From Elusimicrobiota bacterium (GTDB lineage: Bacteria; Elusimicrobiota; Elusimicrobia; Elusimicrobiales; UBA9959): a stretch of 19,753 nucleotides of DNA. The notes under the pieces were generated by a model that ran no database searches, was not told the DNA's origin, and worked only from the letters and a program-made list of their open reading frames with translations. Both the position numbers and the translations under genes were made by a program. The DNA lies in the NCBI GenBank assembly GCA_003500765.1, contig DNQL01000215.1, positions 1-19,753 of the forward strand. The letters are read 5' to 3'. Positions within the stretch are counted from its first letter, which is position 1, and each line of letters begins with the position of its first letter. Positions 9,201 through 15,515 of this stretch are shown piece after piece.

Positions 9201-12200
9201 ACGGTCACCTCCTCCAACCCGCTGGTCATTTCGACCGCCTCGCCGCTGACCATCATGGCCCAGCAGCAGTGCCGCGACGGCGACTGCGGCAACCAGCAGA
9301 TGGGCTTCACCTCGCTGGCCGGCACTTTCCTCACCAATACGACCAGCTACTCTATAACCCTGTCCACGGGTTTCACTTATTACCCGAGGCTCTTCTCCAC
9401 GGCCTGGGCCAGGGCCTCCTCGTTCGACTCCTCGGTCGACCTGGCCTCCACCGACACTTTCCGCCAGGATATCTCGGTGCTGAAAGGCGGGGGCCTGCGC
9501 GGCGTGCTGAAGTTCCCCGACGGGTCCAACTTCAAGCAGTCCTGTTCCAACAGCGGCTGCGCCTGGTCGGCCGACATAGAGATACGGGGCGTCAACGTCG
9601 ACGTAGGGGACGGGCGCAACGTGGACGACTACGGGGAATTCGAATTCCCCAATCTGGCCCCCGGCAATTACAAGGTCTCTGTAAGGCCCCGGGGCAGCGC
9701 TTTCGTCTGGGCCCCGGCGGTGCTGGAGAACGTGGCCGTAGTCGAGGGCAGGACCACCGAGGTCAAACTGCAGCTTGAGGAGGGACTGGCCGTAAAGCCG
9801 AACATAGTGGGACTGCCGTCCGTCTCCACCTCCTCCTGGCGCTATGTCGTCATCAGCGTGCCGTCGGGCACCGAGATGAACCAGAAGACCGTGACGGAAC
9901 TTTTCTTCTCCAAGACGGAGTACGGCTTCGATTACAGCACCAGCACGGGCTGGAGCACCATGTACATGGCCCCCGGCCAGTACGACTTCTACCTGCTGCT
10001 GGCCTCGCAGTACGATCCCTGCGACGGCGGCGGTGAGTGCGTGCAGAGCTTCCAGCAGTTCGGCAACTTCATCGGGCGCCTTAAGGGGAAATCCATACAG
10101 AAGGACAACAGCAATCCCTCCGTGGGTACCGGTTCCCAGCCCATAGGCGTGGAGATACTGGGCTCGGTGGGCCAGGCCGGTCTCGCCGGCACGGTAGTAG
10201 GCGAGAATATATTCACCGCCCCCGACTTCGAAAAGATATTCAGCAATTTCGATGCGATGTTCGAGGTGATCCCGGCCGTCATGCTCTACGATTCGGCAGG
10301 CGACCTCAAGGGCTTCACCAACGCCATGCCGGGCGATATGACGTCCCTGAACGCCTTCCTGGCGGGATTGAAGAACCAGGACGCCGCGGCCGTGCGCTCC
10401 GTCCTCTCCGCCTACCCGATGACCTACGGCGTCTGGGGCCTGCCTCACGGCCGCTACACGGTAGTCTTCAATAACCCCAACTACCCGCCGGTGGCCAAGG
10501 AGCTCCTGGACATCACCTCGCCCGGTTCCGACGTCACGACCTTCGACTTCGACGACGCGGATGTTGTCACGGCCGACATCTCCGGCGTGGTGCTGAGCAG
10601 CGCCACCCTCGAGCCCCTCGGGGGCGCGCGGGTCTTCCTGCGCCACCGCACAGTGGAAAAGTTCGCCCTGACCAATTCCAGCGGGGCTTTCACGTTCGAC
10701 AACCTGCCGCTCGGCATCTACCGGCTGGAAGTCATGCGCAACGGTTATGTCACCGTCGGCGAGAAGACCAGCCTGGCGGCCAACGACGCGCCCGCTTTCA
10801 CCATGTATATGCGGCCTTCGGTGTCCAAGATAAGCGGCCGCGTTTACATGAGCAAGTTCCCCACGCAGGTCACCAAGGCCGGCGTGGAGGTGGTGGCCTA
10901 CGACGAGACCGAGAACGTCAATAACCCGGCGGCCTACCTGCCCAAGAGCGAGGTGCAGACCGACGCCTCAGGCAACTTCGAGATCAACGGCGTCGTGCCC
11001 AACCATATATACAAACTGTCGGCTTTCTACACCGGCAAGATGCCGGCGATCATGGAGGTCACGGCGCTGGACGGCAATACCGTGGTCAGCGATATCACGC
11101 TCAAGGATATCCCGCCGCAGATCTCCATCAAGGTCAGGAAGTCGGCGGACTCGGTCAACAAAGTGGACGTCATCATCAAGTCCCCCAAGGCCCTGATGAC
11201 CACCCCCTCGTGCGTTTACAGCCCCGGCGAAACGCTGGACGGGGCTTCGGCCGTCACGCTGGCCCTGGTTCCCGGCCCCAACAGGACCTACCTCGGCCAG
11301 TTCACCGTCAGCAGCGGCCAGCGGTATTACACGGTCAAGGTGACCGCGGGCGACGCCGGCAACAAAATGGAGAAGACTTTCACTTACGACAAGGTCAGCA
11401 ACGCCAAGACCGAGCAGTACATACAGCAGGAGTCCCTGGCCGGCGGTTCGGTGCAGATGGACAAGGAGACCGAGGAATACTCCGGCATAGAGCTGGATCC
11501 CGGCGCCCTGTCCTACTCCACCGCGACCGCAACGGACTACACCAACCTGGTCGGCGGCTTCTTCAGCTCGCTACCGTCGGTGCGCACGGTCAAGACGGAC
11601 AAGGGCGAGCTGACCATCTCCGACGCCATCCAGAGCCTGATGGCCTCCGAGGTCTATAACATGGACCTGTCCAACGCCTCGGCCAATAAGCCGTTCACGC
11701 TGACGCTCAAGTACGACAAGGAGCGCGGCGCGGCCCATACCGGGACCATGCGCATCTACCAGCAGGACGCCGACGGCAACTGGCAGGAAGTCCCCGGCAA
11801 CTACACCGTGGACCCGATGCTGGGCGTGCTCAGCGTGGACGTGGGCAGCCTTACCAACGCCACGCAGGGCGCGGCGGCCGCCGCCAGGCCGCTGGGCCGC
11901 AAGCGCCTGGGCATGAGCTCCGTCGTCAACGGCCGCTATGTTCCGGCCGCGACACCGACCGTTCAGAACGGCCGGTTCGCGGTAATGACCGCCCCGCCGA
12001 CGCAGGGCGCGCCGGCTTTCAGCGGCTCTTTCGAGATCTTCAACCTGCCCAACCCGTTCGATCTCAAGAGCAAGTCCGTCGCGCTGGACGCCACGGACCT
12101 AAACGGCGCCGCCATAAGCCCGTATACGACCAGCGGTACCGTGCTGAAGTTCAACCTGCCGGCGGGCAAGGGCGGCAACGTGAAGTTCGTCGTCTATAAC

Positions 12201-12386
12201 CTGGCCGGCGAAAAGGTGAGGACGCTGGACATGGGCAATCTCGCGGGCGGCAAGATCTACTACAGCGAGTGGGACGGCCGGAACGACAAGAACGCGGAAT
12301 GCGCCTCGGGCGTCTATTTCCTCCTCCCTTTCGTCAACGGGGAGAAGCTGACCGGCAAAGCCCACAAGATGGCGATAATCAAGTAA
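3279..12386 (+). CDS. Giant (3035 aa) SBBP-propeller surface protein with FlgD/type IX-like C-terminal domain
   Basis: Start: GGAG six bases before ATG, followed by a signal peptide (residues 1-24, cleavage after L-V-A). Residues about 44-1445 hold three beta-propellers built of SBBP/delta-60-type blades (D-x-x-G-N-I-Y-V-A-G-T ... L-x-K-Y ... G ... W). The first two are each followed by an FN3-like beta-sandwich (about 426-520 and 935-1045). Residues about 1450-2640 are a chain of carboxypeptidase-regulatory/PEGA-like domains, clearest at 1678-1784, 1809 onward, 2065-2138, 2433-2495 (ISGVV...GARVF...T-x-x-x-G-x-F-x-F-x-x-L-P-x-G) and 2515-2590. A low-complexity zone follows, and residues about 2921-3035 form a FlgD-Ig/type IX sorting-like domain (N-L-P-N-P-F, VVYNLAGEKVRTL, SGVYF, ending KMAIIK). 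The protein is surely exported and probably surface-attached or released; no enzymatic motif is visible. Adhesion or matrix binding is a guess. The next gene encodes a PorV-like barrel. Confidence 0.9.
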   Translation: MRDIKTIFMSILAAAALWPASLVAQLTYPEAMTAPLLPNGSTAFMMNTNIYQDDEWSMENRIARDASTGDLYVAGTFYDNAAGGSRIFVRKISSVGTEVWTTTVTNSVMVGGGWDYGRSVALSPDGNSVYVLGVQQLDTQDVMLFKYSSAGKLLWERAYDSGDHSDNAYDMAVDATDIYVAGTKQNDIAIFKFKADNSVAPVAYAFDGGDYYNTAYAIDMSSDTIALAGTIYDARDYNDPNDLEYGNEIWVAKYRKSDMFQYWASTYTSANHPEWGSDEAHGVRIDPNYNIYAVGYYYSYDSGQDIWLGKYDPSGNLLYARTKNPPSNGYDRAFGLDLDSFNNIYVTGRVEAHNLNQGNNLWLGKYSPSGALLSEVNIHSNESYQELGYDVKVASHMVYVGGAFAQKYGIVQVYPEQFGAPPDLFAGPGWYTGSVNLNWMFETAGDYDYKIQVATYAAADWSVGNAGITGTALDATNMQHEVKGLPVRIDYTEAGQEPGPVYYFRLWTSPAGQTDWTQRDTTAAAAPFAPYNYWNQQQRGQDTFWVFNSAYGDSAAVARDADGYTYAAYPANMGGLAIVKFGPYGNARWASFYNDADENSSYSVRRLEVGPGGNLYAAGAATPGTGGAQGGISKAWLAKFNSLGLKVWDAELGDTEVSSAFNTVTMSSNGVVYAGGHFGADNAMLLAGYHPVTGAMLSSATHRSGNAAVPDSIWGLAYSSATGSDILYAGGQFNYANGNAVDGDAAIVKFDSSLSVLGSPMRYTNAPTGADIASGDAIYDLAISGGQLYAAGAKYTHGASDNYSNFWLATMATSDLIEDWSEALNNSATHLPAAARGVALNGGYLYASGHETRLSQQEMEHQNIIVRKYDVENLAAGAVWGRVVDGTYQEESVRGFGVRVGGDGYFYVPALFNAWEDQMSGTVQGSPGIARLAEPQSGLIAQPGYKPGSVQLAWVATTDLPQGTTFYVHHATHTEFTFSEDSAQFSYYLGQPAFTGDYINRLVPGLESGLGAAGINSPVHYFKMGYKDGGTVTPIGESTSAVANTPGVWDRMNKYGNGSFFMINGAHGGRNPLVRDAAGNIYTAGYFNPWGSFYAAYVRKFDSMGRPVWTRFYADQYEYSQPVINALALDADGNLYAAGTAGSEGWTNTYPYGPESATKRDGLLLKFSAADGRMHWARPYDLAGAGQNDEFYALAAGPVYVYAAGKTYNDNNESPGYQSDDAVVLAFDTDGEQQFSYVSGRAGADDIYSLSYDTVNNVLYAGGQVSSGGGYDGVIKRFTSQLSGAGSDITLSGGSMDAVYAVKVDTSASSAFYAAGVLDDANGNQDAWLARYAYGTDVPSWDITYNSANQNEDAAYGIALDGLGGVYISGSESRYDINQGRNLFMRKHNAETGDLIWSQTLNSSGYNDDTGGGIAVDSANGVYAAVDAGYMTAATYNTEELSGAGFFKHVQFNMNVTNPRLTVRVSSGTGPGQYLPGIGMAVMGFSQTGGIDPNAIYTGVTDSTGSAHFQMPAGKSYFIAVSSHNMVPTIKDQLSDPNGNFFVDLNVDATKQYYISPRQAAADPVHKMLISFSTHTDTLHPGDFVMGEVFITQTGERVGYSVVKLPTGAGVVSGSMEVHNLAEAAEGVYGMAVSVPARNKVLQIFMTGPFPSTSSYRADMTQASQLTGSFEVGASTVPPSIMGMVMTENWSPIEGARVSLQRDACSSVNNGPPVYCESWQNVFNKEVLTDAGGSFSFYNVPFSSCTNMTDFPANCTDAEHMGMSYRLNVGKAGYASGYANFNFPVGTPTPYMGSGMPGDSTMFNLQVATYTLTGVLKYNGVPLPNANIMVFPDWRSYSYESLSASDSYRQGEWGGGMGIRSDARVRTGADGTFTVSGLTDGNARIEAAFEGGWRSLNEGNSYETQSDNLRVVISSQGARGPGLPSNNACRPGRVWVVNSSGSCVTAGNVAFNIVPEGGNIAGRLWGNVTFVTTYTVTSSNPLVISTASPLTIMAQQQCRDGDCGNQQMGFTSLAGTFLTNTTSYSITLSTGFTYYPRLFSTAWARASSFDSSVDLASTDTFRQDISVLKGGGLRGVLKFPDGSNFKQSCSNSGCAWSADIEIRGVNVDVGDGRNVDDYGEFEFPNLAPGNYKVSVRPRGSAFVWAPAVLENVAVVEGRTTEVKLQLEEGLAVKPNIVGLPSVSTSSWRYVVISVPSGTEMNQKTVTELFFSKTEYGFDYSTSTGWSTMYMAPGQYDFYLLLASQYDPCDGGGECVQSFQQFGNFIGRLKGKSIQKDNSNPSVGTGSQPIGVEILGSVGQAGLAGTVVGENIFTAPDFEKIFSNFDAMFEVIPAVMLYDSAGDLKGFTNAMPGDMTSLNAFLAGLKNQDAAAVRSVLSAYPMTYGVWGLPHGRYTVVFNNPNYPPVAKELLDITSPGSDVTTFDFDDADVVTADISGVVLSSATLEPLGGARVFLRHRTVEKFALTNSSGAFTFDNLPLGIYRLEVMRNGYVTVGEKTSLAANDAPAFTMYMRPSVSKISGRVYMSKFPTQVTKAGVEVVAYDETENVNNPAAYLPKSEVQTDASGNFEINGVVPNHIYKLSAFYTGKMPAIMEVTALDGNTVVSDITLKDIPPQISIKVRKSADSVNKVDVIIKSPKALMTTPSCVYSPGETLDGASAVTLALVPGPNRTYLGQFTVSSGQRYYTVKVTAGDAGNKMEKTFTYDKVSNAKTEQYIQQESLAGGSVQMDKETEEYSGIELDPGALSYSTATATDYTNLVGGFFSSLPSVRTVKTDKGELTISDAIQSLMASEVYNMDLSNASANKPFTLTLKYDKERGAAHTGTMRIYQQDADGNWQEVPGNYTVDPMLGVLSVDVGSLTNATQGAAAAARPLGRKRLGMSSVVNGRYVPAATPTVQNGRFAVMTAPPTQGAPAFSGSFEIFNLPNPFDLKSKSVALDATDLNGAAISPYTTSGTVLKFNLPAGKGGNVKFVVYNLAGEKVRTLDMGNLAGGKIYYSEWDGRNDKNAECASGVYFLLPFVNGEKLTGKAHKMAIIK

Positions 12387-12429
12387 GCGCGGAGCGGAAC
12401 TATTTAAAGAAAGTCGGCAGGGGTAATTT

Positions 12430-13359
12430 ATGAAAAAGATACTGGTTTCAACGCTGGCGCTATGCCTTCCCGGAGCCCTTTTCGCTTCCGGGCCCGGCAC
12501 CACGGCGGCCAACTTCCTGAAGATGTCGATGAGCCCGCGCGCCGCGGCGCTGGCGGGGGCCTATAGCGCCCTGGCAGACGATTCGGGAGCGGTATTCGTC
12601 AATCCCGCCGGCCTGGCCTCGCAGGAGGGCAGCCAGGCTGGCCTGGGCTTCGCCACCTACTTCCAGGACGTAAAGACCGGAGAACTCTCCTACACCGGTG
12701 AGGCCGGAGGGCGCCGCTTCGGGGTGGGAGTCTCGCTGCTGACCGTCTCCGACATCAACCGCTACGGCACCACCGATAATACCGGCGCCGTCAGCCCGCT
12801 GGGCACCTTCGGCGCCAATGACATGGCCGTCTCGTTCTCCCACGCCTCCCGGGACGTCCTCGCCGGCTCTATGGACAACCTGGACTTCGGCGTGGCCGTC
12901 AAGTTCATCCGCTCCAAGATAGACGACGAATCCGCCATGGCCGCGGCCGTGGACATAGGCACGCTCTACCGCTTCACCGAAAAGACGAACTTCTCCCTGG
13001 CCCTGCAGAACCTGGGCACGGAGATGAAGTTCGTGGATGAAAGCGATCCTCTGCCTATAAATCTTAGGGCGGGTATGCTCTATCGCTGGTCCGAGTCCGC
13101 CAACCTGCTGGCCGAGGTGAACCAGTACTTCGCCGACGAGAAGTTCTACGCCGCCTTCGCGGGCGAGTACTGGCTGCGCGAGGGTTTCGCCCTGCGCGGG
13201 GGATACCGGTTCGGCTACGACACCTCCAACCTGGGCGCGGCGACGGGCCTCGCGCTGGGCTTCGGTATAAGCAATTCCGGCATAGGTCTGGATTACGCCT
13301 ACACGCCTTTCGGCGAGCTGGGCGATATACACCGCTTCGGCTTCTCGATGAAATTCTGA
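12430..13359 (+). CDS. PorV/PorQ-family outer-membrane protein
   Basis: A 309-residue protein, with AGGGG six bases before ATG. Residues 1-19 are a signal peptide (cleavage after L-F-A). The mature N-terminus carries the family signature: FLKMSMSPRAAALAGAYSA, then D-D-x-x-A-x-F-x-N-P-A-G-L. This is the Gly/Ala-rich hatch segment shared by PorV/PorQ and FadL-like barrels. The rest is beta-barrel strands with a terminal Phe (FGFSMKF). In Bacteroidota, PorV is the outer-membrane shuttle that takes type IX cargo from the translocon to the attachment complex. PorQ-like relatives are widespread in other phyla, where their role is less certain. The length is at the short end of the family. It lies 43 bases after the giant gene, whose C-terminal domain is of the cargo class, and it is the last gene before the 13379-13405 terminator. 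Family membership is firm; a true type IX role is inference. Confidence 0.85.
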   Translation: MKKILVSTLALCLPGALFASGPGTTAANFLKMSMSPRAAALAGAYSALADDSGAVFVNPAGLASQEGSQAGLGFATYFQDVKTGELSYTGEAGGRRFGVGVSLLTVSDINRYGTTDNTGAVSPLGTFGANDMAVSFSHASRDVLAGSMDNLDFGVAVKFIRSKIDDESAMAAAVDIGTLYRFTEKTNFSLALQNLGTEMKFVDESDPLPINLRAGMLYRWSESANLLAEVNQYFADEKFYAAFAGEYWLREGFALRGGYRFGYDTSNLGAATGLALGFGISNSGIGLDYAYTPFGELGDIHRFGFSMKF

Positions 13360-13378
13360 CCCCGTCGCGCCGTAAATG

Positions 13379-13405
13379 AAAAGAGCCGCCCGCCGCGGCT
13401 CTTTT
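13379..13405. terminator. Bidirectional intrinsic terminator
   Basis: AAAAGAGCCGC (13379-13389) and GCGGCTCTTTT (13395-13405) form a perfect 11-bp stem around the loop CCGCC. It is followed by TT on the + strand and by CATTT on the - strand, giving a run of at least four T on either strand. It lies between the convergent stops of the PorV-like gene (13359) and the - strand membrane-protein gene (13425), and can serve both. Confidence 0.9.
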
Positions 13406-13424
13406 TATTTCCAGGCCCCGGCGG

Positions 13425-14054
13425 TCAGGGCAGCTTTATGAAATCCTCGTCGGGCCAGTCGCCGGGCTTGCCGTAGACGGAGGCCAGGCGCTGGTCCTCG
13501 CTCCCGGCGGCCGAGGCCATTTTCTGGAAGGACTCCCTTATTTCGGCCAGGGAGATGTCGGACTTTTTTATCTTCATCAGGACGATGTAAGAGATGACGA
13601 ACATTGCCAGGGAGAGGGGGAAGATCATGGCCGAGGCGGCGCTGCCCAGCTTGACCAGCAGCAGGGCGCAGAAGAAAACCCAGATCGCCAGAGTAAAGCC
13701 GGCCCCGGACAGGAAATACGCGATGAGCAGGTTCTGTTCCTCGTTCTTGGGCAGGGAAAGGATTATGATAGTGAGCGCTATGTTGAAGAGCATCAGGTAC
13801 ACGGACCTGGCCACCCAGTTCTTCCACCGGTATTTGGACACTATCACGGTCCCGCGCATGGGGTCCTCTATCATGATGGAGTCTTCGTAATCCATTTCGA
13901 TCTGGCGCGCCGCTATTTCCACCGCGTCGGGATCGATGTCCTGGACGACGGGCATGGCCTCTCCCAGACGGCGCTCCTGCGCCGCGGAGGGGGCCGCCGC
14001 GGCGGCGAGCATCGCGATCAGCAGGACGGCCCCGGCCAGGCTATTCCCCTTCAT
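13425..14054 (-). CDS. Signal-peptide protein with three transmembrane helices, unknown function
   Basis: A 209-residue protein that I do not recognise. Residues 1-25 look like a cleavable signal peptide ending A-P-S-A-A before Gln26. Residues 26-80 are an acidic then basic extracytoplasmic segment (DPDAVEIAARQIEMDYEDS). Hydrophobic helices follow at about 84-101, 109-136 and 140-161. The last 45 residues are a hydrophilic tail, helical at first (SDISLAEIRESFQKMASAAG), ending DWPDEDFIKLP. The start is well supported: GGAGG (14061-14065) lies six bases from the ATG and sits inside the 3' end of the upstream gene, which it overlaps by 14 bases, so the two are probably translationally coupled. 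It is the last gene of the - strand cluster, ending 20 bases before the shared terminator. With a cleaved N-terminus and three further helices, the C-terminal tail should be cytoplasmic. Confidence 0.75.
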   Translation of the reverse strand: MKGNSLAGAVLLIAMLAAAAAPSAAQERRLGEAMPVVQDIDPDAVEIAARQIEMDYEDSIMIEDPMRGTVIVSKYRWKNWVARSVYLMLFNIALTIIILSLPKNEEQNLLIAYFLSGAGFTLAIWVFFCALLLVKLGSAASAMIFPLSLAMFVISYIVLMKIKKSDISLAEIRESFQKMASAAGSEDQRLASVYGKPGDWPDEDFIKLP

Positions 14055-14352
14055 AGGCTTCCTCCGGCAGGTCCGGTATCTGTGGGAGGTGTTCCTCCAC
14101 CTGGTAGTAGCGGGTCGTGCTGACGGAGGGGGAGGTGTAGAACTGTGTGTCCTTTATGCGGTCGGCCGACCTGGGCGGCGGGGCGTCGTGGGCCCTCTTT
14201 ATCGTGGGCCTTACGCTTATGATGTCCGTGAAATGCCAGTAGGAAGAGATGAACCCGCCTATTATCGCGGCTATCATTATGCCCGGCAGGAAATAGGATT
14301 CACGGTCCTTTCGTATCCAGAACCGGGCCCTGTTGAATTTGATCATAGCCAC
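14041..14352 (-). CDS. Small single-pass membrane protein, unknown function
   Basis: A 103-residue protein from the GTG at 14352. GGA lies about six bases upstream of this GTG (GGAAAAGAT-GTG); the in-frame ATG at 14346 has poorer spacing. The N-terminus is basic (KFNRARFWIRKDRE), a single hydrophobic helix spans about 20-41 (LPGIMIAAIIGGFISSYWHF), and the remaining 60 residues are hydrophilic with a Pro-rich stretch (DAPPPRSAD) and an acidic C-terminus (PDLPEEAYEGE). The positive-inside rule puts the N-terminus in the cytoplasm and the tail outside. It starts 15 bases after hemW ends and overlaps the following three-TM gene by 14 bases. The tight pairing suggests the two small membrane proteins act together. 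No family is recognised. Confidence 0.7.
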   Translation of the reverse strand: MAMIKFNRARFWIRKDRESYFLPGIMIAAIIGGFISSYWHFTDIISVRPTIKRAHDAPPPRSADRIKDTQFYTSPSVSTTRYYQVEEHLPQIPDLPEEAYEGE

Positions 14353-14367
14353 ATCTTTTCCGGCGCT

Positions 14368-15447
14368 TCAGACGAAACTGGAGAGGACGGAGTTGGATAG
14401 ATAAAGGTCTTTCCCCGGTATCCTGAGCCTGCCCTCTTCCCGCTCCAGTTTCCCCGCGGCCAGGAGCTTTTCGAGTTCCGGCCTAAATTCTATAAATATA
14501 GGGCCGCCCGCTTCAATTCCTTCGGCCAGCCTGAGGCCCAGCATTATCCGCTCGCCGGCCCGCTGGCGCGGCGAGAGGGATTCCAGCGAGGACCGGGCGG
14601 GCTGGCGCCCCGACTCCAGGGCGGCGCAGTATCCCTCCAGGTCCGGCTCCGTGGCGTAGCGCAGGCCGGAAAAGTGAGAGGCCGCCGCCGGCCCCAGGCC
14701 CAGGTAATCGCCGCCGCGCCAGTAATTGAGGTTGTGGAGGCATTCCCTGCCCGGCCGCGCGAAATTGGATACCTCGTAGCGGGCGTAACCGGCCTCGCCC
14801 AGCTCCCCGGACATCAGGCGCCAGGCCGCCTCGGCGCCGTCGGGATCCTCGGCCAGTCCCGCTTCCCCGAGCGGTGTTCGTCCGTGTATCTCCAGCGGAT
14901 AGACCGAGACGTGCTCCGGCCGCAGTTCCAGCGCCGCCCGGAGTGAGGACCGGACCTCCTCCGGCGTCTGGCCGGGGACGCCGGTCATCAGGTCCAGGCT
15001 TATGTTCCCGAAGCCGGCTTCCCGCAGCGTCCTGAACGCGGCCCTGGTATCGCCCGGCTCGCGGCGGAGAGTGTCCAGCACGCGCGGCGAATCGCTCTGC
15101 ATGCCGAGGCTGGCCCTGTTCAGGCCGCCGCCGGCCATGGCCGCGGCTTTATCGGCGTCGAGGCTGCCGGGGTTTATCTCTATGGTCGACTCGGCGAAAG
15201 AACCACCGGCCGCGAAAGAGCGGGCCAGTACCAGAAGGCGGCTGATCTGCGGAGATGACAGAACGCTGGGCGTCCCGCCTCCTATAAAGAGCGTGTCGGC
15301 CCTGAAGCCCAGGTAGAAACCGGCCTCGCGCTCGAGCGCCGAGAGCCACCGGTCTGCCATAGCGTCCCCGGCCCCCGGCACCGAGTAGAAATCGCAATAG
15401 CCGCACTTGGAGCGGCAGAAAGGCACGTGTATGTAGAGTCCGGGCAT
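14368..15447 (-). CDS. hemW: HemW-type radical SAM protein (coproporphyrinogen-dehydrogenase-like heme chaperone)
   Basis: A 359-residue radical SAM protein. The N-terminus LYIHVPFCRSKCGYCDFYS has the CX3CX2C cluster motif at Cys11, Cys15 and Cys18. It is followed by Asp-Phe, as in HemW, and not by the Cys that distinguishes the HemN oxidase. GGGTPS at 56-61 is the SAM-binding glycine motif. The segment YEVSNFARPG...C-L-H-N-L-N-Y-W (about residues 220-240) and the following Y-L-G-L-G-P-A-A are typical of the HemW/HemN core, and the C-terminal HemN_C domain ends LYLSNSVLSSFV. In other bacteria HemW binds heme and delivers it to proteins such as respiratory enzymes and lacks oxidase activity; many relatives are misannotated as oxidase. 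It is slightly shorter than typical HemW (about 380). No Shine-Dalgarno sequence precedes the ATG, and a strong hairpin ends 14 bases upstream of it. Confidence 0.9.
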   Translation of the reverse strand: MPGLYIHVPFCRSKCGYCDFYSVPGAGDAMADRWLSALEREAGFYLGFRADTLFIGGGTPSVLSSPQISRLLVLARSFAAGGSFAESTIEINPGSLDADKAAAMAGGGLNRASLGMQSDSPRVLDTLRREPGDTRAAFRTLREAGFGNISLDLMTGVPGQTPEEVRSSLRAALELRPEHVSVYPLEIHGRTPLGEAGLAEDPDGAEAAWRLMSGELGEAGYARYEVSNFARPGRECLHNLNYWRGGDYLGLGPAAASHFSGLRYATEPDLEGYCAALESGRQPARSSLESLSPRQRAGERIMLGLRLAEGIEAGGPIFIEFRPELEKLLAAGKLEREEGRLRIPGKDLYLSNSVLSSFV

Positions 15448-15461
15448 ACGCTTTTAAAGAC

Positions 15462-15498
15462 CGAGGGCAGGGGCCGCCGCTGCGGTTCCCTGCCCTCG
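15462..15498 (-). terminator. Strong hairpin between slipin gene and hemW (terminator or attenuator)
   Basis: CGAGGGCAGGG (15462-15472) and CCCTGCCCTCG (15488-15498) pair perfectly over 11 bp. Inside, CCGC (15474-15477) pairs with GCGG (15482-15485) around a 4-base loop. On the - strand the stem is followed by GTCTTTAAAAG, so the T-run is only three long and the hairpin is a weaker candidate for complete termination. It occupies most of the 68-base gap between the slipin stop (15516) and the hemW ATG (15447), and could terminate, attenuate or protect the upstream transcript. Confidence 0.6.
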
Positions 15499-15515
15499 CC
15501 TTATTTCGTCATCGC

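Noticed and set aside
3144..10646. Several - strand open frames of 397-533 aa opposite the giant gene (3144-4337, 5202-6803, 6984-8558, 9168-10646)
   Set aside because: All lie antisense to one clearly coding 9.1-kb frame with repeated domains; their products are low-complexity Gly/Val/His/Ala sequence in the same relative phase, with no ribosome sites or family motifs.
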